Positions 1 through 8,986 of a stretch of 64,000 nucleotides of DNA are shown here, one piece after another. The first letter of the stretch is position 1. Every line of letters starts with the position of its first letter. A program made the translations under genes and the position numbers. Under the pieces are notes generated by a model. That model was not told the DNA's origin. It saw nothing but the letters and a program-made list of their open reading frames with translations, and made no database searches. This DNA comes from Candidatus Lindowbacteria bacterium RIFCSPLOWO2_12_FULL_62_27 (lineage in GTDB: Bacteria > Lindowbacteria > 2-12-FULL-62-27): positions 202,226-266,225 of the forward strand of contig MFPR01000006.1 in NCBI GenBank assembly GCA_001784175.1. Reading direction: 5' to 3'.

Positions 1-359
1 ACGTTATAGTATCCGCCGAGGCTGTTTTGATTGCCCTCGTCGTAATGCGACACGAGAAATACGCCCCGCTCGCCGATCTCGGGCGCCCGGCTCCTGTAGG
101 CGGACGCGGCCGGCCTGACCGGCGGAACTTTGCGGAGCCTGTAAATGTCGAGCCTGTCTTTTTTTTCATGGATCACACCGATCTGCCCGGCGCGGATTTC
201 GGATACATCCTTGAAGCCCCAGTCGGCGAGCAGGATCTCCGTTCCCAGCACAGGATGCGGCACGTGTGATTCCGCGGCCGGCCGGTCGAAGGCCGTGCCG
301 AGAAGGAAAGGAAGCGCGATAAAAATCGGAAGGATAACTCGCAGGGATCGGACGTTCAT
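1..359 (-). CDS. Secreted protein of unknown function, C-terminus outside window
   Basis: The reading frame stays open from an ATG at 359 to the window edge (119 codons). It starts with a typical signal peptide (MNVRSLRVILPIFIALPFLL, then GTAF), so the product should be exported. The mature part contains VLGTEILLADWGFKDVSEIR and later GVFLVSHYDEGNQNS; I do not recognise a family. The ATG overlaps the stop of the EpsI-like gene (ATGA, 359-356), so it is the next cistron of the exosortase operon and is probably translationally coupled. No function can be assigned from the visible part. Confidence 0.75.
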   Translation of the reverse strand, partial: MNVRSLRVILPIFIALPFLLGTAFDRPAAESHVPHPVLGTEILLADWGFKDVSEIRAGQIGVIHEKKDRLDIYRLRKVPPVRPAASAYRSRAPEIGERGVFLVSHYDEGNQNSLGGYYN

Positions 360-2308
360 GGGCTCCAGAACAAATTGCCCGCAAATCCGCCCTCCAGCGC
401 TTTCATCGCCAGGATCGCCCAGGCGGTGCCGATCGCCGACGGCGCCGGAGAAAACTGATGCTCGATTTCCCGGTCCGCGTACCGGATGCCGCCCCGGACG
501 TTCATCTTCGGATCCAGCATATGGATCAGAATGTCCTCCGCCTCGCCGGGCTTGCCCAGCCGCGCGGCCGCGACGGCCACGCCGAGCGTCCCCTCGGACC
601 AGGCCAGCTCAAATTCGTTCCAATCCATGCTCGGCTTGTTCGGGAAAAAATGATGCTGTGAAGGCGTGTCCTCGTAGACAGGCAAATCCAGATATGGCTT
701 GTAGCCCAGAATCCCGTTCGACCGGTTGCGATACCGTCCGGCCGACTCCATGGCCGTCCGGGCGAGATCCCGCTCGCCCGCCGCTTCCAGAAACAGCGCG
801 CCCCAGGACGCGCAGTCCAGTGCCTGGACCGTGTCGGGGCCGTCCGGCCTCATGCCCCTGTGGAACTGCCCGGTGGTTCGATCGAACATCTTGAGGAGGC
901 CCGATCGTATTTTTTCGGCCGCCTCCCGGTACTTCGCCTGCTCGGTGATGTAGCCGAGGTCGCGCAGGAAAAAGAAGGCGTCGATATTATGCTCGGCGCT
1001 GCACCATACAACCTCACCCGGACGGTAGACTTCCTGAAGCGTCCCGCCTTCGGACGCGTAGATGTAGACGCCCTTGCCGCCGGTGACCAGCCCGTACCGC
1101 GGGTCGCCGGCGGATTGTATCTGCCGGCTCAAGACCGCCGATGCTATTTTTTCGGCGAACTGCAGGTAGTCGGCAAGGATGCGGTCGTCGTTCAAGGCAT
1201 TGGGATTTTTCGCGAGCTCCGACAGAATGTAGTAACTGACCGCGTATCCCACCCAGCAGTTTGCGCCTGTGCGGATGATGGCGCCGTCGTTGTCATTTTC
1301 GTCCGGCCATGTGTTGTGGGTATTGAGCCCGAACCAGAGATCGCCGTCGGGCCGGGCGCTGCGCATCATGCCGTTGATGATTTTGGCCGCCTCCCGGCCG
1401 CGGCCGAGCATGGAGAGCGCGATCACGGACACGGCGTTGTCGTAGATGGACGAGCGGGAAAATGTGTAGCGGTAGCCGTGCGCGGCCGGAGACTGGTTAT
1501 AGGAAAGAACGAGACCGCGGCGCTGATAAACGGGAAAAGGAATCGTCGGGTTTGGCACCATCTGGCCGATCAGGAACGCCTCGAGATCCGCCGCCTTTTC
1601 GGCCACGGCGCCCACGAGCGGTTTGTTTTTGCCGGAGGCGCGATACCGTTCCGTGACCTGCCGTTTGGGAAACAGTCTGGGCGGCGGCTCGGCGTCTCCA
1701 AAAACGGCGGTCGTGACGGCCGTCATGAAATCGGTGAAAATCTCGTCCGGCGCGCGGCGATCGGCCGCCCCCTGCCGGATCGAGAGGCGGAACATGAATG
1801 CGCCATCGGCCGACGTCTGGCGGGCGGAGTTTTTCCAGAAGAAGAAATAGTAGATGTGGTGAATTTCCCCGCCAAACTCGGCGCGTGTGTATTTGACCTG
1901 CAGATCATCCGGCCCGATCCGGATCGTCTTGTATTTCCGCTTCTCCAGGGACCAGCCGTCGTCGATGTAGCAGACCTCGGGGATGTGGAAATCGCTTTCG
2001 AATTTGCCGTAGACGACCATGAAATAAAGCTCAGCGCCGGTGGCGGAGTTCCGGTAAAACCGGGAACTCAGATAGGGATCCTCCCTGCCCTCAACCTCCT
2101 CGCCTTTCCACGCTCCCGCGGCGTACGGGATGCCGCCGAAGTTCCCGCTGTGAAACAGATGGGTTGCAAACGAAACACGGGATTCGTGACCGGTGTAAAA
2201 ATACTGGTTGACGTCCGAGACATAGGTGTGAAGCCGCGCCTCTACAGGCGCCTGCGCGATCAGCAGGGCCATGGCATGAAAGACAAACCAGAAAGGCCCC
2301 CTTTTCAT
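356..2308 (-). CDS. EpsI-like (DUF3485) domain fused to a six-hairpin glycosidase-like domain
   Basis: 650 residues from ATG 2308, whose ATGA overlaps the exosortase stop; the open frame extends upstream but that part lies inside the exosortase gene. Residues 1-25 form a signal peptide or anchor. Residues about 25-230 resemble EpsI, the exosortase-associated domain, with the motif HIPEVCYIDDGW at 108-119 (Cys113), matching the family's HxPExCYPxxGW. Residues about 270-640 look like an alpha/alpha-toroid: repeated helical hairpins with NTHNTWPDENDNDGAIIRTG, WCSAEHNIDAFFFLRDLGY and SMDWNEFELAWSEGTLGVAV. EpsI is normally a stand-alone protein or fused to the exosortase, so this pairing is unusual. 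Inference: it acts outside the inner membrane on the polysaccharide or a glycosylated exosortase substrate. The catalytic residues of the toroid are not identified. Confidence 0.75.
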   Translation of the reverse strand: MKRGPFWFVFHAMALLIAQAPVEARLHTYVSDVNQYFYTGHESRVSFATHLFHSGNFGGIPYAAGAWKGEEVEGREDPYLSSRFYRNSATGAELYFMVVYGKFESDFHIPEVCYIDDGWSLEKRKYKTIRIGPDDLQVKYTRAEFGGEIHHIYYFFFWKNSARQTSADGAFMFRLSIRQGAADRRAPDEIFTDFMTAVTTAVFGDAEPPPRLFPKRQVTERYRASGKNKPLVGAVAEKAADLEAFLIGQMVPNPTIPFPVYQRRGLVLSYNQSPAAHGYRYTFSRSSIYDNAVSVIALSMLGRGREAAKIINGMMRSARPDGDLWFGLNTHNTWPDENDNDGAIIRTGANCWVGYAVSYYILSELAKNPNALNDDRILADYLQFAEKIASAVLSRQIQSAGDPRYGLVTGGKGVYIYASEGGTLQEVYRPGEVVWCSAEHNIDAFFFLRDLGYITEQAKYREAAEKIRSGLLKMFDRTTGQFHRGMRPDGPDTVQALDCASWGALFLEAAGERDLARTAMESAGRYRNRSNGILGYKPYLDLPVYEDTPSQHHFFPNKPSMDWNEFELAWSEGTLGVAVAAARLGKPGEAEDILIHMLDPKMNVRGGIRYADREIEHQFSPAPSAIGTAWAILAMKALEGGFAGNLFWSP

Positions 2309-3099
2309 CGCCGTCGCCTTTTCAAAACCGCTCCGGCCCAGACAAGGCTTCCCAGCGCCATCAGATAGAAGATCCATGCAGAAGGACCGTGCCAGAATTT
2401 GACGGCCGTGTCGACTCCCCACGCCTGCCCGACTCCCAGCATGGCGGTCACGCGGAGGACGTTGAAGGCGATCGAGGAGACGATGGAGAAGGCGATCAGC
2501 ATGAACTTGCGCGCAAAGTTCAGTTCCAACAGATGCGCGAGAAGTGCGGAGATCGCGAAGAGCACGATCAGCGATTGAAACCCGGAACAGGCGGCCGCCA
2601 CGCGGACCGGGCCGTCCTTGAGATGCACCAGGGATCCTTCATGAGAAAGCGGCGCGCTCATGAGGGCCATAAGACCGAGAGACGCGCGCTGCGCGAACAA
2701 CTGCAGGATGGAGAGAAACTCCGCATAAAAAGGAAAGGGCATCGTGAAGAGCACGGCGCAGTAGAGGCCGTCGACCCGCCGGGACACGCCGGGCGTCAGA
2801 AAACGGAGCAGCAGAATAGAAGTCAGCAGGAAGCTCGCCATTCCCAGATAGGGGCCCTTCCACGTGAGATAACAGCCCCACGCCACCACCGCCAGCGCCG
2901 CCCCCCATGCCGGGTGGCCGGCCGGGACCTGCTTCGGGGGCCGGAGTTTCTCGGCGATCCACCAGCCGGCGACGAAAAAAAGCGAGAAATCGTAGTACGG
3001 ATTATCTACGCAGTTCCGCCCGTACCAGTAAAAGTCGTTTCTGAAAAAAACCGCCAGCCCCAGATGCAGGGCCGCGGCGGTCAGACTTTTTGCTGGCAA
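2305..3099 (-). CDS. Exosortase (transpeptidase of the PEP-CTERM type)
   Basis: 264 residues, almost entirely hydrophobic, with about eight membrane segments. The exosortase/archaeosortase catalytic triad is visible: Cys171 in AAACSGFQSL, Arg216 in FNVLRVTAM and His237 in KFWHGPSAW. These enzymes cleave C-terminal sorting signals and attach exported proteins to the envelope or release them. The gene overlaps the 3' end of the small substrate gene by 19 bases and the start of the EpsI-like gene by 4, so enzyme, substrate and partner are co-translated. The location next to a glycosyltransferase and an export barrel matches the EpsH-type exosortases that sit in exopolysaccharide loci. Confidence 0.92.
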   Translation of the reverse strand: MPAKSLTAAALHLGLAVFFRNDFYWYGRNCVDNPYYDFSLFFVAGWWIAEKLRPPKQVPAGHPAWGAALAVVAWGCYLTWKGPYLGMASFLLTSILLLRFLTPGVSRRVDGLYCAVLFTMPFPFYAEFLSILQLFAQRASLGLMALMSAPLSHEGSLVHLKDGPVRVAAACSGFQSLIVLFAISALLAHLLELNFARKFMLIAFSIVSSIAFNVLRVTAMLGVGQAWGVDTAVKFWHGPSAWIFYLMALGSLVWAGAVLKRRRR

Positions 3100-3338
3100 G
3101 TCCGGCAGCGTCTGGTCAGCAGGTACCCTCCACCGATGGCAGCCGCCCCGAGAATCATCCAGAGGCCTGGAAGTTCAGGGGCGCTGGGCGCTCCTTTTCC
3201 CTTGTCGCCACCCTTGTCGTCGCTCTTGCCCTTGTCGACACTCTTTCCTTTATCCGCGTCCTTTTCCGCATACACGATGGGCGCAACCGCAAACAGAACA
3301 ACCGCGGTCACCAGGACCACACACACGATACGTTTCAC
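3081..3338 (-). CDS. Small exosortase substrate (PEP-CTERM-like sorting signal)
   Basis: 85 residues, starting at GTG 3338-3336, which overlaps the stop of the upstream gene (GTGA) and is preceded by a strong GAGGAGG ribosome binding site. Residues 1-24 are a signal peptide ending in VYA. The middle (about 25-50) is a low-complexity run of Lys, Asp and Gly (DKGKS repeats). The C-terminus is a tripartite sorting signal: APELPG, a hydrophobic helix (LWMILGAAAIGGGYLL) and a basic end (TRRCRTCQQK). That is the layout cut by exosortases, whose gene follows directly with a 19-base overlap. Two cysteines after the RR are unusual. Inference: a dedicated, probably surface-anchored, very hydrophilic linker or matrix peptide. 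Confidence 0.85.
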   Translation of the reverse strand: MKRIVCVVLVTAVVLFAVAPIVYAEKDADKGKSVDKGKSDDKGGDKGKGAPSAPELPGLWMILGAAAIGGGYLLTRRCRTCQQKV

Positions 3339-4180
3339 ATCTTCACCTCCTCTTCGAATATCACCAACTCCGGATAGATCCAGTTCAGGATCGTATCGAT
3401 CGCGAGTTTATAGTCCATTATCCCGTCAAAATTCCAGGCTTTCAAGTCATATCGGTCCATATCCCAGAGCGGGCCGGTGGAGCCGTCCCAGTCGTCGCCG
3501 CCGGACAGGGTCGACCCGTTGAGGAGATTGCCGGTGGCGTTTCCCTTAATGCCATGCCCGCCGCCGACCCGGAGGGAGACCGGAACATGCCCGGGCGATG
3601 CCCGCGGGAAGGGGAACACATAGACTTCTCCGGGTACCGGCGTTGACAACCCGGAAAAAATGCGGATCCTTTTCCGCGGCGCGGCGTTCTTCCGATACAC
3701 GACGATCATCGTCGCCGCAGCGGTCGAATACTTGAACTTGCCCGTCGGGTTGACCACGTCTGAAAGGATCCTGCCGACGACGACCTCCGTTTCGCCGGCG
3801 GGATCGAACGCGAAAATCTCGTGATAGAGCGTTTCCAGCATGCGCCTCTGATATCCGGCGGCGCGCCGGACGGGAACGGAAAAAACGGCGACTGAATCCA
3901 CCCCCAGCCTGGCCGACTCGCCGGTTACGCAGATAAACCCGGCCACCGCTCCCTTTTGGACTTCCGGCGGAATCCGGAACGCACGCGTCGGATACAGCCG
4001 GTCGCCCGCCGGATGAATGAGCGACTCGCTCCCCACATGCACGGCGCAGCCGGGGAGCTCCGTGTCGTAGAGAACGTCAAAGGACAGCACGCCGTCGGCG
4101 CAGGCCGGGAGGGCGGCAAACAGAAGACAGACAACCGCCGTAATCAGTATTTGAATGTGAGGTATCCGGTCGCGAACCAT
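3335..4180 (-). CDS. Secreted surface protein, DUF3344-like
   Basis: 281 residues with an N-terminal signal peptide (residues about 8-29, ending in ACA-DG). The core has the style of DUF3344 surface domains: AAATMIVVYRKNAAPRKRIR, then GGGHGIKGNATGNLLNGS and DDWDGSTGPLWDMDRYDL, with an acidic tail. It has no sorting signal of its own. The start overlaps the end of the TPR/barrel gene by 37 bases and its stop overlaps the substrate gene, so it belongs to the same transcript. Role unknown; probably an extracellular structural component of the layer handled by the exosortase. The family match is by eye and moderate. Confidence 0.6.
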   Translation of the reverse strand: MVRDRIPHIQILITAVVCLLFAALPACADGVLSFDVLYDTELPGCAVHVGSESLIHPAGDRLYPTRAFRIPPEVQKGAVAGFICVTGESARLGVDSVAVFSVPVRRAAGYQRRMLETLYHEIFAFDPAGETEVVVGRILSDVVNPTGKFKYSTAAATMIVVYRKNAAPRKRIRIFSGLSTPVPGEVYVFPFPRASPGHVPVSLRVGGGHGIKGNATGNLLNGSTLSGGDDWDGSTGPLWDMDRYDLKAWNFDGIMDYKLAIDTILNWIYPELVIFEEEVKM

Positions 4181-6420
4181 GACACATCCCCGCTGAAATA
4201 GTCGGTGTACCGAAGCTCCGCCGTGTAGTCTGCGGAGTTTCCGATCGGCCCTGAGTAGACGAGATCGCCCTCGTGATAGGAATCATGCAGCGCGTTTTCA
4301 TGTTCGTGCTTGTAATGCGCGTACGTGTAGATTTTCGTTTCCGGATCGTATCGGGACCAGAACAGCCGTCCGGCGTAGACGGCCGCCATCGGCGATGTCA
4401 CGTGTTTGTAGGTCGCCTCAATCCCGAGTCCGGCCGGGCTGGAGAGCTTGCGGGTGAGTTTTGCCTGCGTGGTCTCCCGGGTGATCCGGCTCACGCTGAA
4501 ATGCTCCGCCGTGAACTCCTCAAACAGCGTCCAGCCCGGCGCGATCTCATCCTGGTGCGAGACGTCGTAGGTGGTGAGGTCCCCGATTTTCAAATTGCCT
4601 GTGGTCTGGTCGGCGAAATAGTCGTCCTCCGAATAGAGGAGGGTCGTCCGCCGGCCCCGGCTTTTGTGCTCGAGGATCCCGTAGATGTCGCCCCGCCGGC
4701 GCTTGTTTCTGAGCGGGCTGAACGACGGCAGGTCCTGCTTGTACTCGTGCATGGCGCCATAGAGGACGGAATTGAGCGACGCGGACCATTGCTTCGCCCA
4801 TCGCGCGGAAATGGACTCGCGGACGAGATCATAATTCCTGTCGCCGGCCCGCTGATCTTTTTCGATCAGATGCGCCTGGCTGCTTTTGACGAGAACGTTG
4901 TTGTCGGGCGAAAAATGATGCTGGTAATCCACGATGCGTTCCTCGGTGTACGTCTTATAGCGGACGGCCAGGTTCGGCGGGTCGGCGTCGTCGTAGCGGG
5001 TAAGCGAATACTTGACCCGGGCCTGCGGCGCGGTCATTTCGCGGATGACACGCATGCCCTCCTGCGCCTCCGCCGATTCCGGATCGATGGACAACGCCTT
5101 CTGATAATACTCCATGGCGCGCCCGCCCATGCCCGCGAACCGCCAGGTGTTGCCGAGGCCCACCAGCGCGGACACGTTGTCGGGCTCGCGATCGAGAAGC
5201 GTCTGGTACCATTGGACCGCCTCGTCCGTCTTGTCCTGCCACGAATAGAGCTTGCCAAGCGACAAATAATTGTTTTTGTTGTTGGCGTCGAGCTGGATGG
5301 ACTTGCGAAGCTCGTTGGCGGCGTCCGCGAACCGGCGGGCGGAAGCGTACTGGTTGGCGAGTTCGCCGCGGGCCTGCGGCGCCTCCGGATTTTTTTCGAG
5401 AAACTGCTCGAGGAGTTGCACGGCTTCTCCGGATTTTCCTCTCTGGCCCAGAAGCCTCGCATGGGCCGTCACGATCTCCTCGTCCGATGGGAACGATGCC
5501 AGAAGCTCCGCCGAAAGCCTGAATGCGTCATCCATTTTGCCCTGCCAGCGCAGGACGTCCCTAAGACCCCTTTTGGCGTCTCCGTCCGCCGGCTGAATCT
5601 CGAGAATCCGCCGGTATGCATCCTCCGCCTCGCGCAGCCGCCCCGTCCAGGACAGGACGCGAGCCCGGACGTTGAGCGCGTCGGTGTTCCGGGGGTTCTT
5701 TTCAAGAATGGCCCCGATGACTTTCAAGGATTCGTCGTACTTTCCGTTCCAGCCCAAGGCGCGCGCAAGGTTGAAGCGGATGTCGTCGTTGGCCGGATCC
5801 AGTTCAAGCGCCCGGGCGTACAAGCGCTCCGCGTCCGGCAGCCGTTTCTCGGCCACGGCCTTTTCAGCCTCCCGGAGCGTCTTCGAAACGGCCGGGGACG
5901 CCTGGGCGCGGATCACCGCGAGGGCCTGCCGGTTTTTCGGATCATCCTTCAGGAGCGCCTTTGCAAGGTCGACGGCCGCCGCCGTGTACTCGTCCGGATG
6001 GTCCATGAGTTCCAGCCGCAATTCGGCCGCGAGAACTTCCACGCGCGTATACGCGGTCTTCTTGAATCTGGCCCCGTGATCGGCCAGAAACCGCCGAAGC
6101 TTGTCGTATCGCTCGATCCATATATAATTCTTGATGATCCCGATGGCGGCGTCGCCGTAGTCCGGCGCAAGTTCGAGCACGCGCGAGAAAAGCGCCTCGG
6201 ATTTATCGTACTTCTTGCTCCAGAGCATTCCCAACCCGTAGACGACCATGACGTCGACATCGTTGGGATTTTCCGCCAGAAATTTTTCGGCCAGTTCCGC
6301 GACGCCCGCATAATCGCCCTTGTTCAATTTTTCGCGCACCCGCTCAAACGGCTCCTGCGCGCCGGCGGGTCCGGGCCAGAGGAAGAGGCCGGCCAGCAAC
6401 AGGAGGATACCCCTGCTCAT
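4144..6420 (-). CDS. TPR protein with C-terminal outer-membrane barrel (YaiO-like), polysaccharide export
   Basis: 758 residues from ATG 6420 (ATGA overlap with the glycosyltransferase stop); upstream in-frame codons lie in that gene. A signal peptide (about 1-20, ending in AGA-QE) is followed by roughly 13 tetratricopeptide repeats (about 25-480; for example PDYGDAAIGIIKNYIW, PANDDIRFNLARALGWNGKY, PDNVSALVGLGNTW). The last 270 residues alternate polar and aromatic residues and end in TGYLTFKY, typical of a beta-barrel finishing on an aromatic. The architecture parallels YaiO and the export proteins PgaA, PelB and BcsC. Next to a processive glycosyltransferase, it is the likely periplasmic scaffold and outer-membrane exit for the polysaccharide. 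Confidence 0.8.
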   Translation of the reverse strand: MSRGILLLLAGLFLWPGPAGAQEPFERVREKLNKGDYAGVAELAEKFLAENPNDVDVMVVYGLGMLWSKKYDKSEALFSRVLELAPDYGDAAIGIIKNYIWIERYDKLRRFLADHGARFKKTAYTRVEVLAAELRLELMDHPDEYTAAAVDLAKALLKDDPKNRQALAVIRAQASPAVSKTLREAEKAVAEKRLPDAERLYARALELDPANDDIRFNLARALGWNGKYDESLKVIGAILEKNPRNTDALNVRARVLSWTGRLREAEDAYRRILEIQPADGDAKRGLRDVLRWQGKMDDAFRLSAELLASFPSDEEIVTAHARLLGQRGKSGEAVQLLEQFLEKNPEAPQARGELANQYASARRFADAANELRKSIQLDANNKNNYLSLGKLYSWQDKTDEAVQWYQTLLDREPDNVSALVGLGNTWRFAGMGGRAMEYYQKALSIDPESAEAQEGMRVIREMTAPQARVKYSLTRYDDADPPNLAVRYKTYTEERIVDYQHHFSPDNNVLVKSSQAHLIEKDQRAGDRNYDLVRESISARWAKQWSASLNSVLYGAMHEYKQDLPSFSPLRNKRRRGDIYGILEHKSRGRRTTLLYSEDDYFADQTTGNLKIGDLTTYDVSHQDEIAPGWTLFEEFTAEHFSVSRITRETTQAKLTRKLSSPAGLGIEATYKHVTSPMAAVYAGRLFWSRYDPETKIYTYAHYKHEHENALHDSYHEGDLVYSGPIGNSADYTAELRYTDYFSGDVSWFATGYLTFKY

Positions 6421-7847
6421 GACGTCGCCGGCGCCGGCTTGGCCCCGCCGAATCCCTTCCGCGTCATCACGCCCCACTCGTGGCCGCCGCCGCGGATCTT
6501 GTCGATGATGGCCCAGAACCGCCACCAGACGTTGAGCTGGCGGTAGCCGAAGTTTTCGATGACCGCATAGAAGATCAGCCGCGCGAGATGCGATATTTTC
6601 GGGTAGGTCCGAAATCCGATTTCCTCCAGGAGCAGCACCATGATGGACTGAATGATTCCGAGGACGACCGAGGCGAACGAAAAGAGCAGATAGAATTTCA
6701 TGTTGAGATGTCCCGTGAGGATGCAGGCGGCGAAGATGAGGTACCCGAGGATTTCAAAGGGCGCGCTCAGCGTTTCGACGAAGAGATAGTACGGAAATCC
6801 GAGCATCCCGGCCGCGCCGTATTTCGGGTTGAACAGGATGCGCCGGAACTTGATCATGGCGTCGATCGTCCCCTTCTGCCAGCGCAGGCGCTGCCGGCGG
6901 AGCACTTTCAGATCCTCAGGAACTTCTGTCCAGCATACCGGATCAGGCGTAAAAACGATCCGGTAGGGCTCCCGGCGCTGCCGCATGAGATCGTGCATCG
7001 AAACCACCAGTTCCATGTCCTCGCCGAGGCTGCCCTTCCGGAATCCGCCGCAGTCGATCATCACATCCCGGCGGAACGCGCCGAACGCGCCGGAGATCAC
7101 GAGGAGGCTGTTGATCGCCGACCAGCCCATCCGGCCGAAGAGAAAGGCCCGGAGGTACTCGACCATCTGGAATCGCGCAAGCATGGACTGCGGCATGTCG
7201 ACCCCGACGACCCGGCCGAGCTTGACGTCGCAGCCGTTGACGATGCGGATCATCCCGCCGACCGCAATGACCCGGGAATCCTCGATGAACGGCCGGACCA
7301 TTTTGAGAATGCTGTCCTCCTCGAGAATGCTGTCCGCGTCGATGGCTAGTACGTAGGGATTGCGGGCCGCGTTGATCCCGACGTTGTTCGCGTCCGCCTT
7401 CCCGCCGTTCTCCTTGTCGATCACCATGAGCTGCGGGTAGGCCGGACTGCGGTAGACGCGCCGGACCGCTTTGGTCGGAATGAGCCCCGGAACCTCCTCC
7501 GGGACGCTTCGGAGATCAAACGTGTCCCTCAAAACCGAAAGCGTCCGGTCGGGCGAACCGTCGCTGACGACGACGACCTCGAAATTGGGATAGCGCAGAT
7601 TGAGGAGGTTCTTGACGCTCTCCGCGATCGTCAGCTCCTCGCGGTAGGCCGGCACGATGATGCTGACGGGTAGGTTCAGCTCGCTGTGAAAGAGCTGGCC
7701 GAGTTCGACGCTCGACTGGTGACGTTTCTGCCGGCGGTGGTGAATGAACGACGCGGAGATGATGAGGATCGTGATCGCGTTGATGATCAGAAAATACACG
7801 ATGGTGATCCAGCCGAGAACCTCCAGAAAGCGCTCGAAGGCCTCCAC
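6417..7847 (-). CDS. Membrane-bound processive family 2 glycosyltransferase
   Basis: 476 residues if started at GTG 7847, the first plausible start after the stop of the HEAT gene (7853); no ATG exists near the N-terminus. One membrane segment (about 11-33), a GT2 domain and three or more C-terminal membrane segments. All catalytic signatures of processive synthases are present: DGS at 96-98, DAD at 170-172, ED at 276-277 and Q319-R322-W323 (QRLRW). This is the layout of PgaC/IcaA, cellulose and hyaluronan synthases, which polymerise and extrude a beta-linked polysaccharide from UDP- or GDP-sugars. The sugar cannot be read from sequence. The downstream TPR/barrel protein would carry the chain across the outer membrane. 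Confidence 0.88.
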   Translation of the reverse strand: MEAFERFLEVLGWITIVYFLIINAITILIISASFIHHRRQKRHQSSVELGQLFHSELNLPVSIIVPAYREELTIAESVKNLLNLRYPNFEVVVVSDGSPDRTLSVLRDTFDLRSVPEEVPGLIPTKAVRRVYRSPAYPQLMVIDKENGGKADANNVGINAARNPYVLAIDADSILEEDSILKMVRPFIEDSRVIAVGGMIRIVNGCDVKLGRVVGVDMPQSMLARFQMVEYLRAFLFGRMGWSAINSLLVISGAFGAFRRDVMIDCGGFRKGSLGEDMELVVSMHDLMRQRREPYRIVFTPDPVCWTEVPEDLKVLRRQRLRWQKGTIDAMIKFRRILFNPKYGAAGMLGFPYYLFVETLSAPFEILGYLIFAACILTGHLNMKFYLLFSFASVVLGIIQSIMVLLLEEIGFRTYPKISHLARLIFYAVIENFGYRQLNVWWRFWAIIDKIRGGGHEWGVMTRKGFGGAKPAPATS

Positions 7848-7852
7848 CAGAC

Positions 7853-8986
7853 TCAGGCCGCCACCCAGGACGCCCGCTGAAGAGCCCAGACGGCCGCGTC
7901 GCGGGAAGCGCTCGCCTGACCGGGACGCGCGGCGGCGTCCCATAAGAGGCGCTCGCCTTTCTTGCCGAACGCCATGAGCGCGCCCGCCGCGGCCTGTCGG
8001 ACCGCAACGTCTCTGTCGCTGAGCAACTCGACGAGGTCCGGCGCCGCGCCGGTCGCCATGCACATCCCCAGCGCCTCGGCGGCGCCCTGCCGGATTTTTG
8101 GCGTCGGAGAAATCAGACACGTCCGGAGGACCCAGTCCGACGCCGGCAGGCCGATGCGCCCGAGCGCGCGGATGGCCGCGAATTTGAGCGTGTCGTCGTC
8201 GCCGCGCGCGACCGCCTCCAGGGCCGGCCGGGCCTCGACGACCCTGAAGTGTCCCATGATTTCGATCATGGGCTGGAGCCAGTTCGGCGCCACGCGGCCG
8301 GACAAGAACTGCCGGAGCGTCTCCATGGCGACGCCGGGGCCGAACTCGAGAAGCAGTTCAATGATTTTTGCCCGACTCCAACCCTTCTGCCGGCAGACGA
8401 CCGCGACCACTTCACGGATGACCTCCGGATCGCCGAGCATCCCGATCGACCGGGCCGAGTCGTAGGCGACAAGGGGATCCTTGTCTTTCAGAAGGCCGAG
8501 CAGGGTCGGGATCGATTCGGCCAGCCCGGCGTAGCCGCACAGAAGCGCGGCCCGGGCGCGCGTCCAGCCGCCGGCGGATTTCAGGTCCTTCAGGAAAACG
8601 GCGCTGAGACCGGTCTCGTCGCAGAATTTTTTCAACCGCGCGCGCTGGCTCACCGGAATGCGAACCGAGAAATGACAGATCAATTGCACAAGATGTTCGC
8701 GATCGGCCTTTTTCAGCGCAGGGTAATCCGTCTTGTGGTCGCCGTCCGTCCCTGTCAGGAGACGCACCAGGATCGGCCGCCACACGGTCTCGATCCGCGC
8801 CTGCCGCCGGCGCTTCGAAAGAGACCGCAGTCTCAAGAAAAACAGATACATCACCAACGACGCGGCGACAAACAGCCCCATCCCCAGCGCAAACCCCGCC
8901 CACACCGTCTCGGCGCCGCCGCGCTGATAGGCCCAGCCGGTGAACGCGTCCAGGAGGCGATCGGCGCCCCCGCCTACTCCGGCCAT
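7853..8986 (-). CDS. Membrane-anchored HEAT-repeat protein
   Basis: 377 residues. A single membrane helix near the N-terminus (about 28-52, FALGMGLFVAASLVMYLFFL) followed by a basic stretch, then about seven HEAT-like repeats (ARSIGMLGDPEVIREVVAVV, FAAIRALGRIGLPASDWVLR, IRQGAAEALGMCMATGAAPD, VRQAAAGALMAFGKKGERLL). Such repeats form protein-binding solenoids, here on the cytoplasmic side. It overlaps the upstream regulator gene by 13 bases and ends 5 bases before the glycosyltransferase start. Similar HEAT proteins sit next to polysaccharide synthases. Inference: an adaptor that links the regulators to the synthase. Confidence 0.8.
   Translation of the reverse strand: MAGVGGGADRLLDAFTGWAYQRGGAETVWAGFALGMGLFVAASLVMYLFFLRLRSLSKRRRQARIETVWRPILVRLLTGTDGDHKTDYPALKKADREHLVQLICHFSVRIPVSQRARLKKFCDETGLSAVFLKDLKSAGGWTRARAALLCGYAGLAESIPTLLGLLKDKDPLVAYDSARSIGMLGDPEVIREVVAVVCRQKGWSRAKIIELLLEFGPGVAMETLRQFLSGRVAPNWLQPMIEIMGHFRVVEARPALEAVARGDDDTLKFAAIRALGRIGLPASDWVLRTCLISPTPKIRQGAAEALGMCMATGAAPDLVELLSDRDVAVRQAAAGALMAFGKKGERLLWDAAARPGQASASRDAAVWALQRASWVAA

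Noticed and set aside
145-894. Long plus-strand open frames opposite the EpsI-like gene, and similar ones opposite most genes
   Set aside because: They are Arg/Pro/Ala-rich antisense shadows of high-GC genes with recognisable products; none shows a domain, signal peptide or sensible start site.
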